The notes under the pieces were generated by a model. The model had not been told where the DNA came from, ran no database searches, and saw nothing but the letters and a program-made list of their open reading frames with translations. This document shows, piece by piece, positions 53,991 through 64,000 of a stretch of 64,000 bases of DNA (position 1 is its first letter; each line of letters opens with the position of its first letter). Origin of the DNA: Nymphaea colorata (Eukaryota; Streptophyta; Magnoliopsida; Nymphaeales; Nymphaeaceae). The position numbers were made by a program, and so were the translations under genes. The stretch is taken from positions 19,587,002 to 19,651,001 of the forward strand of contig NC_045148.1 in assembly GCF_008831285.2 (NCBI RefSeq). The letters run 5' to 3'.

Positions 53991-54275
53991 CCAACATGAC
54001 GAGGTTCTTGTCGATGAGAAGGACTGCAAGAGAGCCAGGAGTCCAGAGCCAGGACTCCTTTCCTCCACCTGATTCCCTCAGCTGTTGGTGAAGCGGAGAG
54101 CAAACAGAGGCGTCCCTGCCTACTCGAACGCGATCTTATCCTAGACCACGAGATCGGAAGCAATGTTGTTTTCTCACTTTTAGAGTTCTTCTCATCCAGC
54201 CTCAAGAATGCCGGTGGATTTTTTCATGGGGCAAACATTAAGGAATGGCTGAAGAGAGACAGTTCCTCCACTTGA
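53991..54275 (+). pseudogene. Unrecognised gene exon, copy 1, frameshifted
   Basis: Homologous to the open exon at 56877-57154. After the shared start CTTCCAACATGACGAGG an 11-base insertion (near 54038, making AGTCCAGAGCCAGG) shifts the frame to an early stop. The rest of the exon, with ACGCGATCTTATCCTAGACC and AGCCTCAAGAATGCCGGTGG, is preserved in another frame. The protein family is not recognised. Confidence 0.6.
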
Positions 54276-54349
54276 TGATTTATGTTGGACAGGGAGAAGC
54301 AGAAAAAGGGTCAGTGTTGCCGATGGGGGTGCAAGGAGGTGTGAGGATA

Positions 54350-54351
<2 letters not shown>

Positions 54352-54408
<57 letters not shown>
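54352..54408. repeat. (CT)n microsatellite
   Basis: About 28 uninterrupted CT dinucleotides. Block Y copy 2 has only about 10 at the same place (57218-57237). Confidence 0.95.
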
Positions 54409-54409
<1 letters not shown>

Positions 54410-55440
54410 CGGAAAACACTAGCTTCCTTCATTGCTGTGGCTTTGGATTTTAAGCCGAGGAATGCGACAGATCTCTTTTGTGTTTTGTGCATTTTTTTCC
54501 CCATTGCATCTCTTAAGCCTTGCTGTTCGTTGCTTCATGAGGTTATTCATACCTACTGAATTTGTTAGATATTTAGTGCATGAGTATGAAGTCTGCGGCT
54601 GTATTGGTGCAATTTTTAACTCACCAAAGCAAGAAGCTTCCTACTGAAATAATGGACTTCTGATTAATCACGTAGAGTGGAGCCTGAAGTAACTTGGTAA
54701 GATCACCAGAACATCAACATATTCAATGGGCTCAATAATCGGCTTCATGAGCTTGAGATGAAAGCGGCCACGGTGTCATTTTTTTTGTTTTCCTTTTCCT
54801 TTTTGACTTTGTACTTTCTGTTTACTGTTAGATTTTGGTCCTCATTTTCTTTAGAAATTAGAGAATATGATAGTTATCCTTGGTATGTACTGCTGGATTC
54901 CTATTCTTGGCGGGTAAATTTAAGATATCCATGTTGTCCTGCATATGTTCTTTTCTGAAGCTCCAGATGTTGTTAGTGGTAGTGGACACGAATCATGTTA
55001 AGCATGAAAGTGTATGCATTTAGGATAGAGATCATTGTATTTGAGCCTTTTCAAGGGAAGTTTGCATAGTAATCAGATTGCACATAAAATTTTCTTACCC
55101 TGCACGTAAAGAATGATAGCATAAAATATCAATTTGTGAATACAAATACTACAGATGTATACAAAGGTCATACTGTCAAGTGTCTACAATTTGTTTTTAA
55201 CAGCTGAAAGCCTGAAATGTAGTTGATAAGCAAAAGTTCAACCACAAATTCTGTCTATCGAGAAAAGATGAAGAACTGAAAAGTTCAACAACTGGAAAGA
55301 AGAATTATTTTCAGTGGAAGGACAAAAATTGATAAGCAAACGTTCACAGGCATATAGTTGCTAACATTCCCTACGGCCCATCTGCCTTGGCTGTCAAGGA
55401 AGCAGCGTGGGGACTTGCTTGTCATGCTACAATTTATCAT

Positions 55441-56599
55441 CATGAGAAGATTTGATTTGATGCCAGGTCGATCGGATACAATAATATTAATCGCTTAGTA
55501 TAAAAAACCCAAACAGTTGTAAGTCGAAAAAAAAACAAATTTGTACAAAAAAACCAAACAGTTGTAAGTCGAAAAAGAAACAAAATTAGTACAAAAAACC
55601 AAACAGTTGTAAGTTGAAAAAAGAAACAAAAAAAAAGTCGAAAAAGAAACAAAACTAACAAAGAGTAGCTGGGTTGAAGAAAAACAAATAGATGAACTGG
55701 AGCTAAAATAAACCTCATCCATCCCATCTATTTGTTTGGACATTTTATTATTATTTATTTGTTTTTTATTTATTTGTTTTATTTATTCATGTTTGCTAAC
55801 TTATAACTAATATATGGAACCCGAGCTTGGCCACTTTATTGCGGATCAAACACTAAAGAAGAGGTCCACGAGAATGTTAACAATGGCCCGGGCATTGCGG
55901 GTTTCATTTAATTAACACGTCGATGAATGGAGACATTTTTAAATTTTGACCACCAGAGCACGTGGGGTCGTGGAGCCAGCAAGTTCTGTGAACAGCACGA
56001 TTGGAGAGCCGTTGGAAGTCAAATGGAGGCCGTTCACCAATTTAAACAAATGTGCGCCGACCAGCGGTCTCTCTCTCTCTCTCTGCCCTCCCCCCGAGTG
56101 TGCGCAGAAGGGATGTCATTTGGGAATGACAGAGTATGTGCAGAGGCTAATGGTGGCCGCCGCTGCCACTTTCATCCGTTAGCGAGGATCAGAAGGAGTG
56201 GAACGATAATCTCATGGACATGGCGACGTCGGGTGTCTCCAGCGTCTCATGGCTCATATGCAGATACCAGCAGGGTTTCAACGCCATCGATGCTTCTATT
56301 ACTTTGTTCACCATTTTGGTGGGCTTCAATCTTGAAGCGATTTGCCGGAGACAAGGTAGCAGGGTTTCAACGCCATCGATGCTTCTATTACTTTGTTCAC
56401 CATTTTGGTGGGCTTCAATCTTGAAGCGATTTGATCCTCGATTCTCTTTTAAGACAAGGTCGGTCATCTCTTGCTCTCTCATCCATATGGCAGTGTTGCG
56501 TTCTTTGTAGATATTTTGTTATATTATTCATAATCTTATGGGATAATTGAGGGATCTTGAGTCAGATTCCTTTCTTGGTGTTTCTGGATGTATTTTATG
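55441..56599. other. Spacer between the two Y blocks, with two short tandem repeats
   Basis: Non-coding. 55505-55660 is a minisatellite of three to four units of about 47 bp, each with CCAAACAGTTGTAAGT and AAAAAGAAACAAAA. 56269-56435 is an 89-bp direct repeat (copies starting AGCAGGGTTTCAACG at 56269 and 56358), nearly identical. Open frames across these are repeat artefacts. Confidence 0.7.
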
Positions 56600-57840
56600 G
56601 GAGATATACCAGCAGAGCGTCAATGCCTATCCTCGATTCTCTTTTACTTGGTTCATCTTGCTCGTGGGTCGACTACAATAGAAGATAGCTTCTGCCACGA
56701 TCATTCCCATGGAAAGGTATGTGGTGGATAAAATGGTAAAAGTTATTCCTCTTCTAGCTGAATACTTGTGTAAGATAATAAGGGGAGGCAAATATTTTCA
56801 AGGGAGAGAGAGAGGGATCGGCGTCTGTGATGCAGTGAATGTACCTCGCCTTTCTGTTGCTTCCCTCCTTCTGCAGCGTTCCAACATGACGAGGTTCTTG
56901 AATATGAGAAGGAGTACGAGAGAGCCAGGACTCCTTTCCTCCACTTGATTCCCTCATCTATTGATGAAGCAGAGAGCAAACAGAGGCACCCACCCTGCCC
57001 ACTAGAACGCGATCTTATCCTAGACCACGAGATCGGAAGGAATGTCGTTTTCTCACTTGTAAAGTTCTTCTCATCAAGCCTCAAGAATGCCGGTGGATTT
57101 ATTCATGGGGAAAACATTAAGGAATGGTTAAAGAGAGAGAGTTCCTCCACTTGACGATTTATGTTGGATAGGGAGAAGCAGAAAAAAAGGGTCAATGTTG
57201 CCGATGGGGGTGCAAGGACTCTCTCTCTCTCTCTCTTGTTCAGAAAACCCTAGCTTCCTTAATAAGCAGTGTCACCTTTTTTTTGTTTTTTTCTTTTCCT
57301 TCATGACTTTGTACTTTGTGTTTGCTGTTTGATTTTGGTCTTCATGTTTTTTTGGAAATTAGAGAACATGATATCCATGCTGTCCTGCATATGTTCTTTT
57401 CTGAAGCTCCTGATGTTGTTAGTGGTAGTGGACACGAATCATGTTGAGCATGAAAGTGTATGCATTTAGGATAGAGAAATTGTATTTGAACTTTTTCAAG
57501 GGAAATTCGCATAGTGATCAGATGACACATAAAATCTTCTTACCCTGCACATAAAGAATGATTGCATCAATATCAATTTGCAAATACAAATGTGACAGAT
57601 ATATACAAAGGTCATACAATCAAGTGTACAATTTGTTTTTAACAGCTAAAAGCCTGAAATGCAGTTGTCACACTTTCATATCAACCACAAATTCTGTCTA
57701 TCGAGAAAAGATGAAGAACTGGAAGGACAAAAATTGATAAACAAAAGTTCACAGGCATATAGTTGTTAGCATTCCCTGTGGCCCATCGGCTTTGGCTGTC
57801 AAGGAAGCAGCAGGGGGACTTGCTTGTCATGCAGCTTATT
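56600..57840 (+). repeat. Duplicated block Y, copy 2
   Basis: Second copy of the block at 53738-55440, shorter by about 450 bp. Confidence 0.85.
56877..57154 (+). CDS. Open exon of an unrecognised gene, copy 2
   Basis: Starts after a good acceptor (TTCTGCAG|CGTTCC at 56876) and stays open for 92 codons to a TGA at 57152. The product is hydrophilic, beginning FQHDEVLEYEKEYERAR, with an acidic and basic charged start and then LERDLILDHEIGRNVVFSLV and FFSSSLKNAGGFIHGENI. Upstream at 56709-56790 there is a short in-frame segment VVDKMVKVIPLLAEYL that could be a preceding exon. I do not recognise the family. The paralog at 53991 is frameshifted. Whether this is a live gene or a fragment copied from elsewhere is not clear from the window. 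Confidence 0.4.
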
Positions 57841-60339
57841 AGTTCAGTTTTTCATCATTAGACAAGCTAGAAATGAAGGGATGATTATGTCACCAAAAGA
57901 TGGGTGACCATTTCATATCTGCTTGTTATAGGCCATGAAATGAAATACAGTGGTAGACACATTACTGATGTAGAATAGGTAATGGTCTAAAGTATTTAGG
58001 CTGTGGGGCAGCAAGGTGAAGTTTTTTAACCTGATTGCACTTTACAGCCTCTCACAGTGCTCTGCTCTATGAGTTTCTTTAGAGAGTCTGCTGCTAAATG
58101 TTTGCTAGTGTTAAAAATCATATGATTTTGACAAGTTACATAAACTAAAATATAGATCATATAGCTTATTTAAGCAATGATGAGGCTCCTCTATTTTCTT
58201 CTTGCTTTATCCGTTACATTTCTGCTGATATGATAATGTTAGTACATTAACTCGCAAATCAGGAGCATGGTTGATTTTATGCCTTTAGTTATATTAAAGG
58301 GAATGGATATTAGAGACTTTGCTTTGTGCATCAGTTGACTGTATCTAATTTTTGAAGTCTTGAAAAGAAAATATGAAAAGTAATTGTTAGTCCTTGAAAT
58401 AAGGCTCAACCAGAAGCTCCATGAGGACCAAGAAAGGCTCATCGCTGCATTTTTGTGTTGGTCAAGTGTCTAGTTTAGGTGTCATACATCATGGCCCAAA
58501 AAAGAAAATTACCATTTTTTCCACTAGCCATGGTTGTACACCCCTAAATCTTAAGAACGAATATTCCTTGGAGATTTTTCAGAATTCCAAAAATATGCTG
58601 CTATATTAGAAAACAAGATGCAAGTCAAGCAGATTTTTTTTTGTGTTTACATGATAAAAGATGCTTTCTATACTCCATTGTTTTAGAGTCCACAAAATTT
58701 GATCTTAGATCACTTATATTTCAAAATCCAAAGATCAGACCCTCCCTCAGCTGGTCGTTGCAAGCCCATTTGACAATGGAAAATGCTGAAGTGAGGATCC
58801 GGTGTTTAAATAGTATTATCAATGCAGGCAGTCATGTACATATTATGATTGTATGCAGTCATGATGATATACATTCATAACTAAACCAAAATTTGAGTAT
58901 GTTATCCTACTGAGATGTAATAAAAATCAGGCATTTCTATATATAATGTATGCTAATTGTGACCAAGTCTTTTATGACATATCTTGTTTATTGGTGTGAT
59001 CTACACAGAGGAGTGGTGCTTCGTACTTTGCAAGGAACATTGGCATTTTCAAGTTTCAAGAGATATGACATTAGAATTTTGCCAAGCATCAAGTATGGTT
59101 CACTTTTCAGAAAACACAGCTTTCATTCAAAGAGGTGATTAATTATATGTGAAGGAGAAAAGGACATTAAAGTAATGCAATTGGATTCAATATCTAAAAG
59201 GGCAGCAGCTTTGGTAATGAAGGCAGTATGGAATTCTATATCGATGAATCATTTCCAAGCTCGTGCAACAATCCTTTGGTCGTTAAAGCTATAGGCATGT
59301 GGATCTTGATACTAGTTTAATCTTCTAGTTGATTTTCTCTGGATGGTATTGATGCTTTTTCTTTCTTTTCTTTTCTTTTTTTTTTTTTGGTGCAGGTTGG
59401 TTCTTAGTCCCTGAATCGGGCTCAATTCAGCTCCATAATTACTCTGAGATTACTGTTTTCACCAAATTTTTATGTGAATCAATCTCAGCTCCATTTGAAC
59501 CAGAGGATGATTTGCCTTTGTTATGGTGATCAGTTTCCTTTTTGTCTATGTTTGATCTACTTTCAAGTAAGCAAATTTTTATTCTTTTGTGGAGGTTTGT
59601 GTGATGATTCCTTCTCTATCCATCTTTTGCAGCCTTAAGGCCTTAACTTGAATACAATGGCTTGCCACATGCTAAAATTTTTTTATCATCTCAGGGGCGA
59701 GTCTATAAGGTGAAAATTTATTTTCTCCAGGAGTTTCAGGTATCTTACCATTCATGAAAAGGTCGAATTCATTGTGAACAAGTTTGTACATGCCAAAGTG
59801 TAAGTATGAAAGAATATAGAAATTTGATGTTACAGACGTAGTGTAGCTTGTTCGTTTGGTTCAAGAAAGACGTTTAAATTCTTAATACAGAGATGCAGTT
59901 CATAGTCTTTTAACTCTACTAATGTATTTGAGCATGTAGGACTATTATAAAATTTCAGGAGCATAAAGATAAAAGGTAAATGAAGAGAAGGATATGTTCT
60001 ATCAAGGTTATGTTTAGTGCCGAGATATATTTTGTTGTGACTATGCATCAAATATGTTGTTAAGCAGGGGGTTGTGGTCTATTCTTTGAATTGAAGCTTG
60101 TAATGGATCCAATAAGCCAGGCATTTAGCATACTGAAAGGGGTTTGGATTTGGTTGTTTAGCAGGGGGTTGTGGTCTATTCTTATTTTCTTCTAAAACCA
60201 TTTCACGGAGTGCATTTTGGATCTAAGACTGTTTTGGACCTAGAACAGGGATTTGGATGTAAGGAACTTTAAGCTTCTATAGATCAGCCAAAAATTCTTG
60301 AAATTATAAAGCCTGAAACAAATCCCTGGTCCAATTCAA
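57841..60339. other. AT-rich stretch, mostly non-coding
   Basis: No recognisable gene over 2.5 kb, apart from one exon-like segment at 59396-59531. A 24-base word AGCAGGGGGTTGTGGTCTAT... recurs at 60064 and 60161, about 97 bp apart. The stretch has the composition of plant introns or intergenic DNA. Confidence 0.4.
59396..59531 (+). CDS. Possible terminal exon of an unrecognised gene
   Basis: A strong acceptor (a 40-base pyrimidine-rich run, then GGTGCAG at 59390-59396) is followed by 44 open codons ending TGA at 59529. The translation starts WFLVPESGSIQLHNYSE and ends EPEDDLPLLW, and looks protein-like in composition. No family is recognised and no partner exon was found nearby, so this is a low-confidence call. 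Confidence 0.25.
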
Positions 60340-63110
60340 ACCTGAAATCTAGATCGATATCTTTGTTCAGTTTAGATTTGTTTATGAAAAATTTAGATTT
60401 GGTTGGGGTAAAAAGAAGGAATATGAACTAAATTAAGAATTTTAGACAAAACAAGGTGTCCAGAATTGAGATTTGGATCAAGGTATGGATTTAAAGTTTT
60501 GTTGTGATTCGGGTTTAGATCGAGTTCGTATTGGAGTGAAAGCACAAATTAAATGTTCTATTGTGAATCCAGTTTTAGAATCTGGATTTGAATACGGATA
60601 TAATTTAGATTTGGTTGGGGTAAAAAGAAGGAATATGAACTAAATTAAGAATTTTAGACAAAACAAGGTGTCCAGAATTGAGATTTGGATCAAGGTATGG
60701 ATTTAAAGTTTTGTTGTGATTCGGGTTTAGATCGAGTTCGTATTGGAGTGAAAGCACAAATTAAATGTTCTATTGTGAATCCAGTTTTAGAATCTGGATT
60801 TGAATACGGATATAATTTAGAGTTGTCACTTGGATGGTTTGGATTTAGGGATCTGTCTCATCTAGATTGACCTTCTAGGTCCAAATCTTTGTTTTACTTC
60901 CAAAAGTGGAGCTTTTAGATCCAAATGTAGATCCAAACCCCCAGCTCCCTGCCCAAAGCTGAGCGTCCAAATCCAAATCCTAAAACCGGATTCACAAAAA
61001 AATCAAATCCAGATCCCTTGAGCCCAGTTTGTGCGAAACCTGATCCATACCCAAGATCCAAAATTTAATGGTTGCAAATATTTATTTAAGATCCAAATTT
61101 GAGGTTCATATCCAAATCTGAATTTCATATCTAAATTCAATCCATGTGGCAAATATCCATTTTCAGTTTTGGATATATTTTGGATCTTGGGTTTCGGTCG
61201 AGTTCGCATTGGATTGATCCAGATCCCTAGATCCAAATCTCTATTTTCAGCTCGATCCAAATCCAAATTAAAAAATTGGATTCACAAAATATTCAAATCT
61301 AGATCCAAAGCACCCTATCCAGATTGAGTTTGTATTGGATTGAAGGGAGATATGAAATGTCCAGAATTGAAATTTAGATCAAAAGTGCTTTTGTGAATTT
61401 GGTTTTACAATTTTAATTTGGATAAATCTAACGTAGATCCAAATTACATTTTATCCAGATCCGTAGATCCCTTGAGCCCAACCCAAATTTGAGCTTCATA
61501 TCCGAATCTGATTTTTATATCTAAATTCAAGATCATATTGGATAGGTCTAAAGTTCTGTTGTGAATCTGGTTTTAGAATTTGGATTTGTATATGGATCTA
61601 ATTTAGCTGCCAACGGGATGTCCCAACTCACGCACAAAACAAAGCCCCTGCATCCAAATCCAGATCTAAATCAAATTTCCCTAAAGCAATTATCCATCAT
61701 ATCCAAATCCCTATATCAAAATTTTGGATCTAATTATGAGTTCTAGGTCCAAATCCCTAGATCCAAATCTCTGTGTTGCTACCAAAAATAGAGCTTTAGA
61801 TCTAAATGTAGATCCAAAGCCCCAGCTCCTTGCCCGAAGCTGAGCATCCAAATGTCATTCTCTATCTAAAATAATGATCCATATCCAAATCCTAAAACCG
61901 GATTCACAAAAATCCAGATCCCTTGAGCCCAGTTTGTGCCTTCCATCCAATTCAAACCTGATCCAGACCCAAGATCCAAGTTGCAAATATTTAATATAGA
62001 TCCAACTTTGAATTTCATTTCTAAATTCAACATCCTAATAAGTGGCGAATATCCATTTTCAATTTTTGGATATATATTTTGGATCTTTGGTTTCGATCCT
62101 ATTGAAATTTAGATCTAAAGTGCTGCATCATTGGATCTGGATTGGGTTTGGATCCAAATTCCAGTTTCAATTTTTGGATATATATTTAATATGCTCCCTA
62201 GATCCAAATTCCAGCTCCGATTTTCATATCCAAAAGAAATCCATTGGACCTGGATTTGGATCTAATGCTCCCTAGATCCAAATTCCAGCTCCGATTTTCA
62301 TATCCAAAAGAAATCCAGATCCAAATTTTAGGCTGATATCGAAATGTTAATTTTAGAATTTGTGTTGGAGTCACAATTTGAGACTCAATGAGTCCAAATT
62401 TCAAATTTAGATCAAGATCTATCAAATTCAGATCCATAACAGATCTGTAAATCCAAACCAGATCCAAATGACAGCTTTAAATTACATCCAAATACTAAAA
62501 CCAATACTCGAAATTTCAATTCTGGACTCTTTGTTCAGTCTAAAATTAATTTAGATCCAATTCCTTAAAAACCTGAATTCAAATATGATTTTGAGGTTCT
62601 TATCCAGATCTAAACCGAACCCTTACGTATCTTGAATTCGGGTATTGGACCAGGTTTGAATTGGATTGAAGGAAGGAATCAAATGCGTCCAGAATTAAGA
62701 TTTGGACCATGTTCTGGTATTGTGGATCAAGTTTTAAAATTTGGATCCACTTTCGATTTAGAGCTGTAATTTGGATTTTGTTTGGATTTAAGGTCTGTTT
62801 TCGGTCTAGGGCCTGGTATTTGGATCTGGATATGAATTTGGAGCTCTATTTTAGATATGAAACTGAGATTTGTGTCTGAATTTGGATCTATGACTGTTTT
62901 GGGCAGGAACCTTCATTTGGATCTAGGGCTTTGCTTTAGCGATAAATGAGTTTCAAGAATTTTTGGGTATATGTTTTATAAAGCTGATATAGAAGCCTAA
63001 TAGCTCCCTAAATCCAAATCCCAACTCCATGACCAAAACGAAGCCCTAGATCCAAAGCCAACCGAAATCACAACTCCATATCCAAATCTTTGTGTTGCTG
63101 ACCGCTCCAG
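60340..63110. repeat. Low-complexity field of GATCCAAAT / ATTTGGATC motifs
   Basis: About 2.8 kb in which AGATCCAAATCC-like words and their complements recur every 10-40 bases, switching orientation many times. Text stretches such as CCAGATCCCTTGAGCCCAG occur at 61007 and again at 61914, so larger units are also duplicated. 62192-62338 has an 84-bp-period repeat. Long frames rich in Asp, Leu, Asn and Ile come from the motif and are not genes. Confidence 0.8.
60391..60820 (+). repeat. 212-bp near-identical tandem duplication
   Basis: The text starting TTTAGATTTGGTTGGGG at 60392 recurs at 60604 and stays identical as far as I compared, through CAAAACAAGGTGTCCAGAAT to TTGAATACGGATATAATTTA. This is a very recent tandem duplication at the edge of the low-complexity field. 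Confidence 0.9.
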
Positions 63111-64000
63111 ACTCAATCAAACGGATTTCAGTTCTGTTTTGGGGGTGAATCTGCACCTGCACCCGCACCATGTTGACATGGGTGTGGTGGCACCATTTGG
63201 AAATTGGAGCGTGTGGAACTTAGCTTGCAATGCTTTTATCCATAGGCAAAATAGCAGCACATCAGATTTATCAGATTTACATTCCAAAAATCATAAATAA
63301 ATAAAACAAATGAAAAGAAATGAAAAATCACATTAAAATTGTTATAAATCAATTTTCAAGTTTTTTCAAAATATCCTGACTTTTTCTCCTTTTTTTTCAT
63401 TTTTTGTAAATATCACGATATTTTTCAAAAATATCACATTCTGAAGGGTATTATTATTGTATTTGTTCTACGAGCAAGTTAGTAATTTACCCTATTATAA
63501 AACATATATAGTGCAGTTCGCTACCCATGAGGGCGTGAATCCATATTTTCTCTATCATATCTCTGGAATATATTGTGGTGATTCAAGTACTTCATCGGTT
63601 CTTCCAATAGCATAATTATGACCCAAAAGGAGTTAATCCATTCATTTTTTAAGTTGCCAAAGAAAATTGCCTTGAGAACCACATAAAAAAAAAAAGGCAC
63701 ATGTAGCTGCACTATAGATGCTTTCAGAACATCAATCACATATTAGGACCAAAGGAAAGCCGAGCTAAATAAAATTAAAGCATATAATGCATGAAATTCT
63801 TACCAGTGAACTACGATTGATGAGATGGTTTTGAACGTTCATCAAACCTTGCAGCAAAAAAAAAAAAAGTTATCCGGTTAAATGAATCACATACTTTAGA
63901 AGGGAAAAAAAAAACTGAAAAGTAAATTTTATTTCATCACTTCCAAAGACCAAGGCAAGGAAACTCAATTTCAGATGAAAAGCCCAATGATACCACCTTC
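63111..64000. other. AT-rich non-coding end of the window
   Basis: No gene. There are runs of A/T and TTTTTTCAAAATATC-like text near 63360-63440. A 72-codon minus-strand frame at 63521-63739 has no recognisable features. Confidence 0.4.

Larger units (their letters stand above)
53738..55440 (+). repeat. Duplicated block Y, copy 1
   Basis: Homologous to 56600-57840 with the same order of landmarks: ATACCAGCAGAGCGT, TAGCTTCTGCCACGATCATT, the exon-like segment, a CT microsatellite, GGTAGTGGACACGAATCATG and GAAAAGATGAAGAACTG. Copy 1 is longer between the microsatellite and the GGTAGTGG landmark. Confidence 0.85.

Noticed and set aside
55440-55743. Phe/Leu-rich minus-strand frames resembling a membrane protein
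   Set aside because: Encoded by the 47-bp minisatellite of A-rich units; the hydrophobic look is compositional.
61003-62467. Asp/Leu/Trp-rich frames in the GATCCAAAT field
   Set aside because: Direct translations of the short motif; no gene-like structure.

Overview
The window looks like nuclear DNA from a flowering plant. The support is spliced genes with AG acceptors, a plant lipid-transfer-type protein, DUF26/Gnk2-type secreted proteins, Copia and Gypsy LTR retrotransposons primed by initiator-Met tRNA, hAT-like and Harbinger-like non-autonomous transposons, and long TA/CT microsatellites. Nothing seen here identifies the species. All intron models and homology calls were made by eye from the sequence.

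The backbone is a tandem array of three DUF26 (Gnk2) genes, each carried in a repeated unit with the order upstream block W, long non-coding block X, DUF26 gene, tail. Unit 1 is W copies at 4327-5357 and 5934-6909, X1 at 7440-9560 and 14946-16556, and a broken gene at 16557-17609. Unit 2 is X2 at 33690-39057 and a broken gene in two pieces (39058-40393 and 46080-46696). Unit 3 is W at 47815-48455, X3 at 49111-51966 and the only intact gene at 51967-53072. The paralogous units act as natural empty-site controls, so several insertions can be placed to the base.

Insertions into the array: a Copia element (9561-14927) inside X1 with an 18-bp flanking duplication; a Gypsy chromovirus-like element on the minus strand (20933-32275) nested inside a GC- and purine-rich hAT-like element (20597-32889) with an 8-bp duplication; a 3.1-kb Harbinger-type non-autonomous element (33820-36939, TAA duplication) that carries a Copia RT fragment and a membrane-protein-like ORF; a second Copia element (40394-46079, 5-bp duplication) inside DUF26 gene 2; and a 206-bp solo LTR (53182-53387) just downstream of the intact gene. 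A small hAT-like MITE sits at 3851-4201.

The most unusual structure is at 39352-40393, within DUF26 gene 2. It is a tandem array with a period of about 304 bp. Each unit joins a forward piece of the gene to two inverted pieces, giving three consecutive long hairpins, the first with a perfect 61-bp stem. If transcribed it would be a natural hairpin-RNA locus against its own gene family, including the intact paralog.

Left of the array (289-1384, minus) is a three-exon LTP-domain gene with an unusual transmembrane segment and basic tail. Right of the array, 53738-57840 holds two copies of a partial unrecognised gene, one frameshifted and one with an open exon. From about 60340 to 63110 the sequence is a low-complexity field of GATCCAAAT/ATTTGGATC motifs with recent tandem duplications.
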